Notes under the pieces: generated by a model
Seen by the model: only the letters and a program-made list of their open reading frames with translations
Database searches by the model: none
Told to the model about the DNA's origin: nothing
Made by a program: the position numbers and the translations under genes
NCBI GenBank assembly: GCA_900767135.1
Contig: CAAFYU010000067.1
Coordinates: 1-64,000, forward strand
Direction: 5' to 3'
Source of the DNA: Candidatus Gastranaerophilales bacterium
GTDB taxonomy: Bacteria > Cyanobacteriota > Vampirovibrionia > Gastranaerophilales > Gastranaerophilaceae
DNA: 64,000 nt
Shown: positions 37,501 through 44,981 of the stretch, in pieces
How the letters are laid out: each line of letters begins with the position of its first letter
Numbering within the stretch: position 1 is the first letter of the stretch

Positions 37501-37953
37501 CGGCAAAGCTGTCATTGCTTGTGGCTGTTCTTCTGAGTTGCCTTGGGATTGAGGGATAAAATCTTCAATTAAAAACTTTCCATCTTTTTTAACTTTAAGA
37601 TTAGCGTTAATATTTTCTGCACCAACCATATCTATCTCAATATTTTTAGCCAAAAGAGGGATTAGTGACATTTTGGCTTGAACATTATCAGCAGTTAACA
37701 ATTTGTCGTTATTTGGAAGAGCGACATCAACATGCCCTGCCTTTGCCCCAAGTGTCAGCTTCGGGGTCGATACGATTTGCATATTTTCAAGTTTTACCTT
37801 AAATCCGCAAGATTTTTCTATCATTGCAGAAATTTCATCGCTATAAGAATTTATTAAACCTGTCAAAAACAAAGGTACAACTAAAAAAGCGATATACAAA
37901 GTCGCCAAAATAGAAACAATAGTAATGCCTGTATATTTCAAAAATTTATTCAT
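34516..37953 (-). CDS. AsmA-family large envelope protein
   Basis: About 1145 aa. A single N-terminal membrane helix (TGITIVSILATLYIAFLVVPLFL) is followed by AsmA N-terminal-like sequence (CGFKVKLENMQIVSTPKLTLGAKA) and hundreds of residues of repeated beta-strand pattern (many L-x-G-x-I-x and N-rich turns), ending with AsmA-C-like RISDG-type KASFKISDGSFGNIGRFENFLFA and a charged coiled-coil tail. AsmA/YhdP/TamB proteins form periplasmic grooves that carry lipids to the outer membrane, consistent with MlaFE elsewhere in the window. GAGGG is eight bases before this ATG; an ATG two codons upstream is too close to it. Confidence 0.9.
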   Translation of the reverse strand: MNKFLKYTGITIVSILATLYIAFLVVPLFLTGLINSYSDEISAMIEKSCGFKVKLENMQIVSTPKLTLGAKAGHVDVALPNNDKLLTADNVQAKMSLIPLLAKNIEIDMVGAENINANLKVKKDGKFLIEDFIPQSQGNSEEQPQAMTALPFGLKLSNHLPNITVNNYNVTFIDIPTDKTYSIFGNNLSVSDFILNKKIKVAVDGKVQLQDKEQFSYDIKVLNKIMPDVELNDLVFAPADTEEKTQQDINFNIIDIFKAIYKNQLTANVNGNIKVNGTVDDLDMTGVLNISNLGIEVDGKKLPESTADFNFKNNGIKMYAKLYTAKDELTELIGDFKTGKHPKISLNCKSNAKFNSLIDLIDSVAKSFDYNDLDTLSATGGINADFTIKSNLKNIESSGYLKIPSASLAYKLYNAYVNNISADVDFANNMVNINKAGLSVLGQPLSISGSISHDANADISVIADRLQLRGLLLALGQMSLLKENKINSGTLSMNTSLKGKLDKIVPKVNLSIDNVNVKNVPSNTTVTMLSSKVDLTTDGKKIDGLVNLNNAKVINPMARVTAPSAKITFGEKDININNAYILLNNSRIDITGKINDYTNKNLKFNINAKGNLLASDIRSMIPADMRSMVSAKGKLPLSVNVIGNDKTQDITFNLTANPTNYVSVVSVDQLRGKTTAIKGSVKVNGDSLKFSDTGIYANGANVASLKGNINDLTKSQKLNLNVATPNNIAFVIPGFSKSKVIAGGNIDVTGVAANPILKGSVSIPSIKIPEAAVTMTDMQVSLNGPIVKGKGTLKKFVSGGIVAENLASDFNLTNNVFYLKNLTGDAFSGKVNGNISYNITNGHIGVVLKGTGMDAERAIAGAAGLKNALSGKLNFNANVTLHGTTDIEMMKNLKGKASFKISDGSFGNIGRFENFLFAQNLQQNSIVKAAVNSVKSLPTIKNTAHFKTISGNLTFNNGWATLAPINTSGPSMSYHITGKYNLINATANVIVLGRLSAEVVSVLGPLGDLSVTKLTSYIPKFGTATGNIINALTTNPKGENIAAIPALSTGSKNHKDFKVVFNGGVESRSSVKSFKWLSKCDMSAIQKTTMKEQVKETKQAVKNAIQEKKEAFNTHMEEQRTQAEASKQQMQDAFKGLKNLKNLVK

Positions 37954-37994
37954 AATCATATCCCTCTTTTATGTGAAATATTTTACCACAAAAT

Positions 37995-38870
37995 TTACTT
38001 TTTCTTCTTATCCGGATAGCAATTCCAATTGATTTCTTCGTTCTTTCTAAACCAAGTCAATTGACGTTTTGCATAATTTCTTGTATTTTGTTTTAGTTTA
38101 TCTTTTGCTTCGTCAAGACTCAATTCTCCATCAAGGTATGAAATAATTTCTCGATATCCGATTGTATCAACTATATTCGGAATTCTACCATGTTTTTCAA
38201 GAAGTTTTTGAGTTTCTTCTATTAAACCCTGTTCCACCATTAAATCAACTCGTTTGTTAATTCTGGCATACAACTCTTCTCTCGGGAAATTCAACCCAAT
38301 CCATTCAACCTCAAACTCTTTTTCATCTTTAATTCCACGCGCGAGATGAAGAGGTTTTCCTGTATGTTTGACAATTTCAATATATCTGATAAGTTTTTTC
38401 TTGTCGTTTTGCTCGACAGAATTTGCTGCCTTTTCGTCTATTTTTGACAATATCTCAAACAATTCTTCAAATGATTTTGAAGCAAGTTCTTTTCTCAATT
38501 CATAATCCGCATTCATCTCAGGCAAATCATAGTTTTCTAATAAAATTCTGAAATACAATCCCGTTCCGCCTGCAATTATGGGAGTTTTGCCTCTTGAAAT
38601 AATATCTTTAATACATTTTCTCGCGTCTTTGGCATACCAACCGGCTGAATAATTCTCTTCCGGCTCTACAACATCAATCAAATGGTGCTGGATACCTTGT
38701 CTTTCTTCAACAGTCGGTTTTGCAGTGCCAATATCCATACCTTTGTACACAAGCCTGGAATCTGCAGAAATAATTTCCCCATTAATTTGTTTGGCAAGCT
38801 CTATTGCATAAGAGGTTTTTCCACTTGCAGTAGCTCCAACAACAGCAATAACTTTGGGCAACTTATTCAT
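37995..38870 (-). CDS. miaA: tRNA dimethylallyltransferase
   Basis: 291 aa. P-loop GATASGKTSYAIELA, DSRLVYKGMDIGTAKPT, HHLIDVVEPEENYSAGW and GGTGLYFRILLENY are typical; RNYAKRQLTWFRKNEEINW closes the protein. It isopentenylates A37 of tRNAs. The start chosen (MNKLPKVIAV) has GGAAAA eight bases upstream and overlaps the preceding membrane protein gene by eight bases. Confidence 0.96.
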   Translation of the reverse strand: MNKLPKVIAVVGATASGKTSYAIELAKQINGEIISADSRLVYKGMDIGTAKPTVEERQGIQHHLIDVVEPEENYSAGWYAKDARKCIKDIISRGKTPIIAGGTGLYFRILLENYDLPEMNADYELRKELASKSFEELFEILSKIDEKAANSVEQNDKKKLIRYIEIVKHTGKPLHLARGIKDEKEFEVEWIGLNFPREELYARINKRVDLMVEQGLIEETQKLLEKHGRIPNIVDTIGYREIISYLDGELSLDEAKDKLKQNTRNYAKRQLTWFRKNEEINWNCYPDKKKK

Positions 38871-39717
38871 CAGCATTTTCCACATACTTTCGGTTGAAAC
38901 ACAAGAATATTAAGACAACTAAATATACCGAATAATAAAACATAACTATGCTCATAATAATATAAGCCAACGGATTTATCACCGCAAATGTATTAATAAA
39001 CAATAATAAAAAACCGATAAACCATAATATTAAATACAGTCTGACAGTTGTGAAAAAATCTTTTAATAATTTTACAACAGAACGCCAAAGAGCAATCAAT
39101 GGATTTGGAGTGCAACAAACTATTTCCGGAATCCAAAACATCAAAAGATACATTATCACTGATGTTACGGACATAAAAAGTAAGCTCCACTTTCCAAAAA
39201 ATATAATTTGTTCAATTGACAAGCTATCAATAAACTCTGGCATACTTTGATTTGCGGCAAGTTCTGAATTTACTGTAAGTTCTTGCAAATGTTGCATTGA
39301 TTGAGTATCAAGTCCACCAATAATATGCAAACCTAAAAAGTACACAATAGGAGTTGCAATTAGCTGTATTATAAAAAATATTAAATAAACTCCGCCAAAT
39401 GACAGAAAGTATTTAGCAACACCTTCTCCGAAATTTTTAAACAAATTCAGAGTCGCTTTTGCCCTATCTTTATCTAATACAAACACCTGTTTAGAAAGCT
39501 GGATTGCACCCTCAATCATATTAAACCAACCTGCACAGAAAATTCCAAACATTACAAGTACTGTTAAAGATCCAACCAAAAACTTTGGAGCAGAATCAAT
39601 ATTATACTTAGAATACAAAGAATATAAATCCAAAACCATAATAAAAACAATTAATGGAATTGCCAGAATAATATTAAAATTTGTTATTTTTATTGCATCT
39701 TTGAATAATTCACGCAT
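38863..39717 (-). CDS. Multi-span membrane protein of unknown function
   Basis: About 284 aa with around six hydrophobic helices, e.g. FNIILAIPLIVFIMVLDLY, FLVGSLTVLVMFGIFCAGWF and LYLILWFIGFLLLFIN. It resembles DUF4013-type membrane proteins, weakly. The ATG at 39717 has GGGGAG ten bases upstream; a TTG 18 bases earlier overlaps that site. It lies between the CoA-dehydratase-activase-like gene and miaA in one operon. Confidence 0.83.
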   Translation of the reverse strand: MRELFKDAIKITNFNIILAIPLIVFIMVLDLYSLYSKYNIDSAPKFLVGSLTVLVMFGIFCAGWFNMIEGAIQLSKQVFVLDKDRAKATLNLFKNFGEGVAKYFLSFGGVYLIFFIIQLIATPIVYFLGLHIIGGLDTQSMQHLQELTVNSELAANQSMPEFIDSLSIEQIIFFGKWSLLFMSVTSVIMYLLMFWIPEIVCCTPNPLIALWRSVVKLLKDFFTTVRLYLILWFIGFLLLFINTFAVINPLAYIIMSIVMFYYSVYLVVLIFLCFNRKYVENADE

Positions 39718-39737
39718 ATCATCAAAGCTCCCCAACT

Positions 39738-40877
39738 TTATTCTGTAACAGTTTCTTCTTTTTTGGCTTTCGCAAGCTTACGTTTTCTTCTTCTCATCAA
39801 ATCAACAAATGCTTCCAATCTTGTCAAATACCCTGCTTTCCCTGTTTGTTCGTCCATAATTAACGGCAAAATAGGAATATCGCAATTTTCTCTCATCGCT
39901 GGGAAAATATTTTGTGACATGATTTCAGGCATGCACGTAAACGGACTTATGTGAATAATACCATCAATACCTCTTTCGTTTGCATAAGCCACATCAGAAA
40001 CGCATTCCAACGAGTCACCTCCGATATCACGCATAAGATAAGGTTTTGCCATTCTATTAGCTCTTTGCAAGTGGGTTTCGCCTTCTCTAAAAGCTTTTGG
40101 AATAATCGCGTCTTTTATAAAGCTGCTAACTGTCAAACTTCTTCGAACCTGAACTCCCATTTTGCCGAGTTCTTTGGTGATATTTTGGTTAGAAAAAGAA
40201 TCGCATACAAGATAAATTTCACCTGTCAAATCAACGTTTAAAACTTCCTTTTTCGGGTCAATCTTAACTTTTTTCATCTCATCAAATGCAAGTTTTTTGG
40301 CACGTTTTAAATCTCTTGAATGCTCAACATCTTTAACATATTGCAAAGCTTTTGCATAATGCTTATCAGCGTCCCCCTGATTGATTTCACGAGCTCTGTA
40401 ATATGCAAGATTTTCTTCTAAATCGTCTAGTAAAAACATTTTTCGAATAGCGATATTGATAGCTCTTGCAAACAAAATCGGATCATTTTTTCCGCTAATA
40501 TCTTTTAAGACATTGTACATGCCTTTAATACCGTCGTATAAAGATAATTCAACATATCTGGCATGGTAGCCCATATCTACAAGTGCGTTTTCAATACTGT
40601 TGCCGTATTGTCCCAAACGACAACAACCCGGAGAAGTAATCATCGCAACATAATCCGCACCGCCTTCAATTGCTTCAATAAAGTTTCCTAAAATTAACTT
40701 ATAAGGAAGGCAAATCGCTTCCGGCGAGTGTTTTGTGCCGAGTGACAATGTCTTTTTGCTTGTGTAAGGCGGAATAAATGGTTCTACACCGATCTTTTTC
40801 AACGCCGCAGCCCATGCAATACAAACTGTACCCATGTGAGGAAATGCAACTTTAATTTTTTTATTATCTTTACTCAT
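39738..40877 (-). CDS. Acyl-CoA dehydratase activase-related protein (DUF2229 type)
   Basis: 379 aa. VAFPHMGTVCIAWAAALKKIGVEPFIPP, KHSPEAICLPYKLILGNFIEAIEGGADYVAMITSPGCCRLGQYG and HISPFTCMPEIMSQNIFPAM place it in the 2-hydroxyacyl-CoA dehydratase D-component/CoA-protein activase superfamily, with conserved Cys probably binding an iron-sulfur cluster. In many anaerobes two such proteins form a pair of unknown role; only one is present here. The gene lies 15 bp after gcvPB. A function in CoA-ester dehydration is not shown. Confidence 0.88.
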   Translation of the reverse strand: MSKDNKKIKVAFPHMGTVCIAWAAALKKIGVEPFIPPYTSKKTLSLGTKHSPEAICLPYKLILGNFIEAIEGGADYVAMITSPGCCRLGQYGNSIENALVDMGYHARYVELSLYDGIKGMYNVLKDISGKNDPILFARAINIAIRKMFLLDDLEENLAYYRAREINQGDADKHYAKALQYVKDVEHSRDLKRAKKLAFDEMKKVKIDPKKEVLNVDLTGEIYLVCDSFSNQNITKELGKMGVQVRRSLTVSSFIKDAIIPKAFREGETHLQRANRMAKPYLMRDIGGDSLECVSDVAYANERGIDGIIHISPFTCMPEIMSQNIFPAMRENCDIPILPLIMDEQTGKAGYLTRLEAFVDLMRRRKRKLAKAKKEETVTE

Positions 40878-40892
40878 AATTTTTCTCTTATT

Positions 40893-42326
40893 CTAATTTT
40901 GTATGTCTGTAAATTTTAAATTAGGGTGACGAGCCGCCAATGTTTCATCTAAACGTTTTACAGGTGTTGTGTGAGGGGCAGAAATAATCTTTTCAGGATT
41001 ACTTTTAGCCTCATCTGCAATTTTTAGCATTACATTAACAAAATTGTCTAAAACTTCTTTGGTTTCAGATTCTGTCGGCTCGATCATAATTGCCTCGTGT
41101 ACGATTAATGGGAAATAAACCGTTGGTGGGTGAGTGTTTTCGTCCATTAAGGCTTTTGCAATATTCAATGTAGAAACTCCATTTTCATGCTTTTGTTTTT
41201 CACCTGAAAGAACAAATTCATGCATGCAAGGTTCATCAAACGGCAATAAATAAGCCCCTTTCAATTTCTCTTTAAGGTAATTTGCATTCAAAACAGCATT
41301 TTCACTTGCTTCTTTCAAGTTTTTGCCCATCATTAATATGTACGCATAAGCTCTTACAAGCACACCAAAATTGCCATAAAAACCTTTTACGCTTCCGACT
41401 GTATGTTTTAAATTGTAGTTTCTGAAATATTTTTCGCCATCAAAATCAATTGTTGGAGTCGGTAAAAATTCTTTCAATTCTTCAACCACACAAACAGGAC
41501 CAGCTCCGGGACCACCGCCACCATGCGGAGTTGAGAATGTTTTGTGTAAATTCAAGTGAACAACGTCAAATCCCATAAGTTTTGGATTTGTATGCCCCAT
41601 AATAGCGTTGAAATTAGCTCCGTCATAATACAATAATGAACCGTTTTCGTGCATCAATTTTGAAATTTCCAAAACATTTTCTTCATAAATTCCAAGAGTA
41701 TTCGGATTTGTCATCATTATTGCTGCAACATCACTATCTAAAAGCTCTTTCAATGCTTCAATATCAACCTGTCCTTTGTCGTTTGACTTAACAGGAACAA
41801 CATCAAAACCGCAAAGATGTGCACTTGCCGGATTTGTGCCATGTGCTGAATCCGGAATAATAACCTTTTTACGTTTATCGCCTTTTACTTCAAAATACTT
41901 TTTAATAACCATCATACCGGTTAATTCGCCATGTGCACCGGCAGCCGGTTGAAGTGTAACTGCTCCCATGCCCGTAATTTTTTTCAAAGCTTCTTGCAAC
42001 TTAAACATCAATTCCAATGCACCTTGACAATCGACATCATCAGAAAGCGGGTGTAAGTTTGCAAAACCTTCTAAATTTGCTAATAATTCATTTACTTTTG
42101 GGTTGTACTTCATCGTACAAGAACCGAGCGGATAAAACCCTTTTTCTATACAAAAATTCAAATCAGAAAGTTCTTTGTAATGACGCATAGCTTCCAACTC
42201 ACTTACTTGCGGAAGTCCGATTTCTTCTTTTCTGACTAAATTTGTATTAAGGAAGCTTAAATCTTCTTTTTCGTCCGTTAGAGTTATCCCTAAAACTCCA
42301 TTGCTTTTTTCAAAAATTGTTTTCAC
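40893..42326 (-). CDS. gcvPB: Glycine dehydrogenase (decarboxylating) subunit 2
   Basis: 477 aa, normal for the split P-protein. GSCTMKYNPKVNE, TLQPAAGAHGELTGM, DSAHGTNPASA and the PLP lysine in HLNLHKTFSTPHGGGGPG are diagnostic. It decarboxylates glycine in the glycine-cleavage system together with subunit 1, which is not in the window. It starts with GTG, overlapping the TAG stop of the sigma-factor gene by one base (TAGTG), so translation is coupled. Confidence 0.95.
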   Translation of the reverse strand: MKTIFEKSNGVLGITLTDEKEDLSFLNTNLVRKEEIGLPQVSELEAMRHYKELSDLNFCIEKGFYPLGSCTMKYNPKVNELLANLEGFANLHPLSDDVDCQGALELMFKLQEALKKITGMGAVTLQPAAGAHGELTGMMVIKKYFEVKGDKRKKVIIPDSAHGTNPASAHLCGFDVVPVKSNDKGQVDIEALKELLDSDVAAIMMTNPNTLGIYEENVLEISKLMHENGSLLYYDGANFNAIMGHTNPKLMGFDVVHLNLHKTFSTPHGGGGPGAGPVCVVEELKEFLPTPTIDFDGEKYFRNYNLKHTVGSVKGFYGNFGVLVRAYAYILMMGKNLKEASENAVLNANYLKEKLKGAYLLPFDEPCMHEFVLSGEKQKHENGVSTLNIAKALMDENTHPPTVYFPLIVHEAIMIEPTESETKEVLDNFVNVMLKIADEAKSNPEKIISAPHTTPVKRLDETLAARHPNLKFTDIQN

Positions 42327-42946
42327 TAAATAATCCCCTGTTTTTTTAAATCTCTTTTAATTTTGTCTAAACCTGATTGAATAATTCTAGATATTCTCGA
42401 CTGAGATATGTTAAATTCTTCTGCAATTTCTCGTAATTTTTTTTCTTTAAAGAATTTATATTCAATCAACTCCCTTTCTCGTTGTGGAAGTTTTTTCATA
42501 GATTCAATGATTTCTGCTTTCAATTCAACAAGTTCAATACTTTCTTCCGGAGTTTTGTCCTCAGCCTTTATTTGAACAGGAACTTCCGCATCTTGTAATT
42601 CGTCAATAGAAAGTATTGTCTTATAAACTTCTTCACGAATATTTCCGTTTTCATTATCAGATTGTTGCCTTCTGTTTTTTAAAGAATACCATTTATAGCG
42701 ACGTCTGACCTCGTTTCTGATGGCCCATTTTATTGCCGTTGACAAATAAGTATTATTGTAATTTTCGGGAGAATTGTTTTTAAACAATATGTATAAAGTA
42801 TGGTTTCCAATATTTATAAGCTCAGGTATTTCTATCAAATGCGAAGTAGAAAACTTTTGATATTCCACTTTCGCAATAGTTTCTATCAAATCTTTGTATT
42901 CTCTTAAATTAATTTTTTGCGATGATTTTGTTTGTTTTGCAGTCAT
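42326..42946 (-). CDS. Alternative sigma-70 family sigma factor
   Basis: 206 aa. A region-2-like segment covers residues 45-85 (YLSTAIKWAIRNEVRRRYKW). A clear region 4 helix-turn-helix is near 160-200: LPQRERELIEYKFF, LREIAEEFNISQSRISRIIQSGLDKIK. No region 1.1 and a short linker, as in FliA/WhiG or sporulation-type group 3 factors. It is first in an operon with gcvPB, an unusual partner. Target promoters unknown; the shared AT box at several lineage-specific genes is a candidate. Confidence 0.88.
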   Translation of the reverse strand: MTAKQTKSSQKINLREYKDLIETIAKVEYQKFSTSHLIEIPELINIGNHTLYILFKNNSPENYNNTYLSTAIKWAIRNEVRRRYKWYSLKNRRQQSDNENGNIREEVYKTILSIDELQDAEVPVQIKAEDKTPEESIELVELKAEIIESMKKLPQRERELIEYKFFKEKKLREIAEEFNISQSRISRIIQSGLDKIKRDLKKQGII

Positions 42947-43052
42947 GACTATAACAAATTCCTTAAAAACATTTCCCTACGATTATAATAACAGAAAAAA
43001 ATATAGAATACCAGACAATGTAATTTTCCTTAACATAAATTATATTATGAGC

Positions 43053-43174
43053 GTGAATAAGTAAATAAGATAATAAGTGAATAAGTTTTTTCATTCGCTT
43101 CGCTCAATATGTATTAAACTTGTGCGTAGCACCTATTTGCACTTATTTTCTTATTAACCTATTCACTTATTCAC
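43053..43174. repeat. Inverted-repeat element C, gene-less relative of the S23 element
   Basis: Left arm 43053-43085 starts and ends with GTGAATAAG; the right arm (43140-43174) is its near reverse complement. The inner TGTGCGTAGCACCTATTTG is the exact reverse complement of the block upstream of the S23 gene in element B, so C is inserted in the opposite orientation and has lost the gene. Confidence 0.85.
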
Positions 43175-43194
43175 ATTTAAAACAAGGAGATCTT

Positions 43195-44058
43195 ATGAAA
43201 ATATTATTTTGTACAGACGGATCAAAAATCAGCTTTGATGCATTAAAAAACATTTCAGCATGGGTAAAATCTGCCACAATTGATACAATATGTGTTATTG
43301 ATTGGAACATTTTACCGTCAGAAGTTTTTGTAGATGAAGAAAGTTTTTCCTACTCTTGTGCAAACATTGCTGATACAATTTTAGATTACGCAAAAGAAGA
43401 AATCGAAAAATATGGATTTATTTTTGGAAAACAATTTAAAAACTGCGGTTCTGTCGTAGAAAGCATATTAGAACAAGTTGAAAAGGAAGAATACGATTTA
43501 ATATTAATGGGTTCACATGGGAAAAAAGGATTGCAAAAATGGCTTGGATCAGTTTCTCAAGAAATAATAAACAGTAGTCAAATTTCTGATTACATTACAA
43601 AAGAAGAAAATAAAAAATCAAAAATTTTATTAACAACAGATGGTTCCACATGTTCGACAGAGGTTATACGAAAGATTTTTGATGAAATAAATTTCTCAGG
43701 CAAAGAAGTTCATATATGTATGGTTAATGAAGACCCGAATTTATTATTTTTAGAAGGCACACTTGACACAAATTGGCTTTTAGATATTCAAAAACAGCAA
43801 CAGATATATTCTGCAAAAGCTATTGAAGATATTAAAAGCATTTTTGTAGAACACAATATTCCTGTTAAGAAAACTGAAATTTTATCAGGAATTCCAGCAC
43901 AAGAAATTATCAACTATGCCAACAAACACGAAATAGACTTAATAGTTCTCGGTTCAAGAAACAAGTCTAAAATGGATAGATTTTTAACAGGTTCTGTAAG
44001 CAAAAGGGTTATTGAAAATGTAACGAGTGATATTTGGCTCGTACGATGTAAAAATTAA
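43195..44058 (+). CDS. Tandem universal stress protein
   Basis: 287 aa with two Usp domains. Domain 1 begins KILFCTDGSKIS and ends GSHGKKGLQKWLGSVSQEI; domain 2 begins KILLTTDGSTCS and ends GSRNKSKMDRFLTGSVSKRV. Both end motifs match the ATP-binding pattern G-x2-G-x9-G-S/T (the second has N in place of the second G). Such proteins respond to starvation and stress. AAGGAG precedes ATG. The longer reading frame upstream only passes through element C. Confidence 0.92.
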   Translation: MKILFCTDGSKISFDALKNISAWVKSATIDTICVIDWNILPSEVFVDEESFSYSCANIADTILDYAKEEIEKYGFIFGKQFKNCGSVVESILEQVEKEEYDLILMGSHGKKGLQKWLGSVSQEIINSSQISDYITKEENKKSKILLTTDGSTCSTEVIRKIFDEINFSGKEVHICMVNEDPNLLFLEGTLDTNWLLDIQKQQQIYSAKAIEDIKSIFVEHNIPVKKTEILSGIPAQEIINYANKHEIDLIVLGSRNKSKMDRFLTGSVSKRVIENVTSDIWLVRCKN

Positions 44059-44073
44059 TACAAAATTAAAATA

Positions 44074-44102
44074 TTGACCCGACAAGAAAAAAGTGGCATA
44101 AT
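44074..44102 (+). promoter_or_regulatory. Promoter of the MalF-type permease, leaderless configuration
   Basis: TTGACC (44074-44079), 17 bases, CATAAT (44097-44102), six bases, ATG at 44109. No Shine-Dalgarno sequence. Confidence 0.75.
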
Positions 44103-44108
44103 TATTTT

Positions 44109-44981
44109 ATGCTTAAATATTACGGCAAATATGCTCCATACTTATTTCTTTTACCTGCTGCAATTGTGTTGGTAATATTCTTTTTTGTGCCGTTTTTTCA
44201 AACGTTTTTGTTAAGCTTTTTGGACTATTCAAATAATATTTATAATCCGCAATTTGTGGGGCTTGAAAATTACATAAAACTTTTTCACAATCCGATTTTT
44301 TATAAAGTTCTTTGGAATACGTTTATATATTTGTTTGTTGCGGTACCAATTCTTGCAATATTTCCACTCTTTCTTGCGGTTTTGATTAACCAAAAAATCA
44401 GAGGTGTAACTTTATATAAAATCTTGATTTATTTGCCTGTAATTGTGTCAATTGTTGTTGCAGCAATTGCTTTCAAGTGGTTATATGCAGATCAAGGAAT
44501 TCTGAATTATGTTGTGACTTCGCTCGGTTTTAAACCAATAGGCTGGCTTACAGATCCGAATTTTGCCCTGTATTCTGTAATAATTGTGACTATTTGGAAG
44601 GGCATCGGCTACTATATGATAATTTATCTTGCAGCTTTAATGAGTGTGCCAAACGAGTTGTATGAAGCATGCGATATTGATGGGGCAAGCTTTTTGACAA
44701 AACATTTGACGGTTACAATTCCACATATAATGCCGACAATTGCCCTTGTTACAACAATTAGTGCAATTTCTGCGATGAAGGTTTTTGCAGAAATTTATGT
44801 AATGACAAAAGGCGGACCACTGAATTCAAGCAAGACAATAGTTTATTATATATATGAAAGAGCGTTTGAAAATTTGGATTTGGGCTTTTCATCTGCCATG
44901 GCGGTTGTGTTATTGGTAATTGTGATGATATTTTCTTTGATAAATATTTTCTGTTTTGAAAGGAAAAAATATGAGATTTAA
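44109..44981 (+). CDS. Sugar ABC transporter permease, MalF/UgpA type
   Basis: 290 aa, six membrane helices. The N-terminus KYAPYLFLLPAAIVLVIFFFVPF and the EAA loop YEACDIDGASFLTKHLTVTIPHIMP are characteristic of carbohydrate uptake permeases. It pairs with the next gene (11-base overlap). No solute-binding protein or ATPase gene is adjacent, so it probably uses a shared ATPase. Substrate unknown. Confidence 0.92.
   Translation: MLKYYGKYAPYLFLLPAAIVLVIFFFVPFFQTFLLSFLDYSNNIYNPQFVGLENYIKLFHNPIFYKVLWNTFIYLFVAVPILAIFPLFLAVLINQKIRGVTLYKILIYLPVIVSIVVAAIAFKWLYADQGILNYVVTSLGFKPIGWLTDPNFALYSVIIVTIWKGIGYYMIIYLAALMSVPNELYEACDIDGASFLTKHLTVTIPHIMPTIALVTTISAISAMKVFAEIYVMTKGGPLNSSKTIVYYIYERAFENLDLGFSSAMAVVLLVIVMIFSLINIFCFERKKYEI

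Noticed and set aside
43120..43194. Upstream extension of the Usp gene.
   Set aside because: It runs through repeat element C; the ATG at 43195 has AAGGAG and matches the Usp family start.
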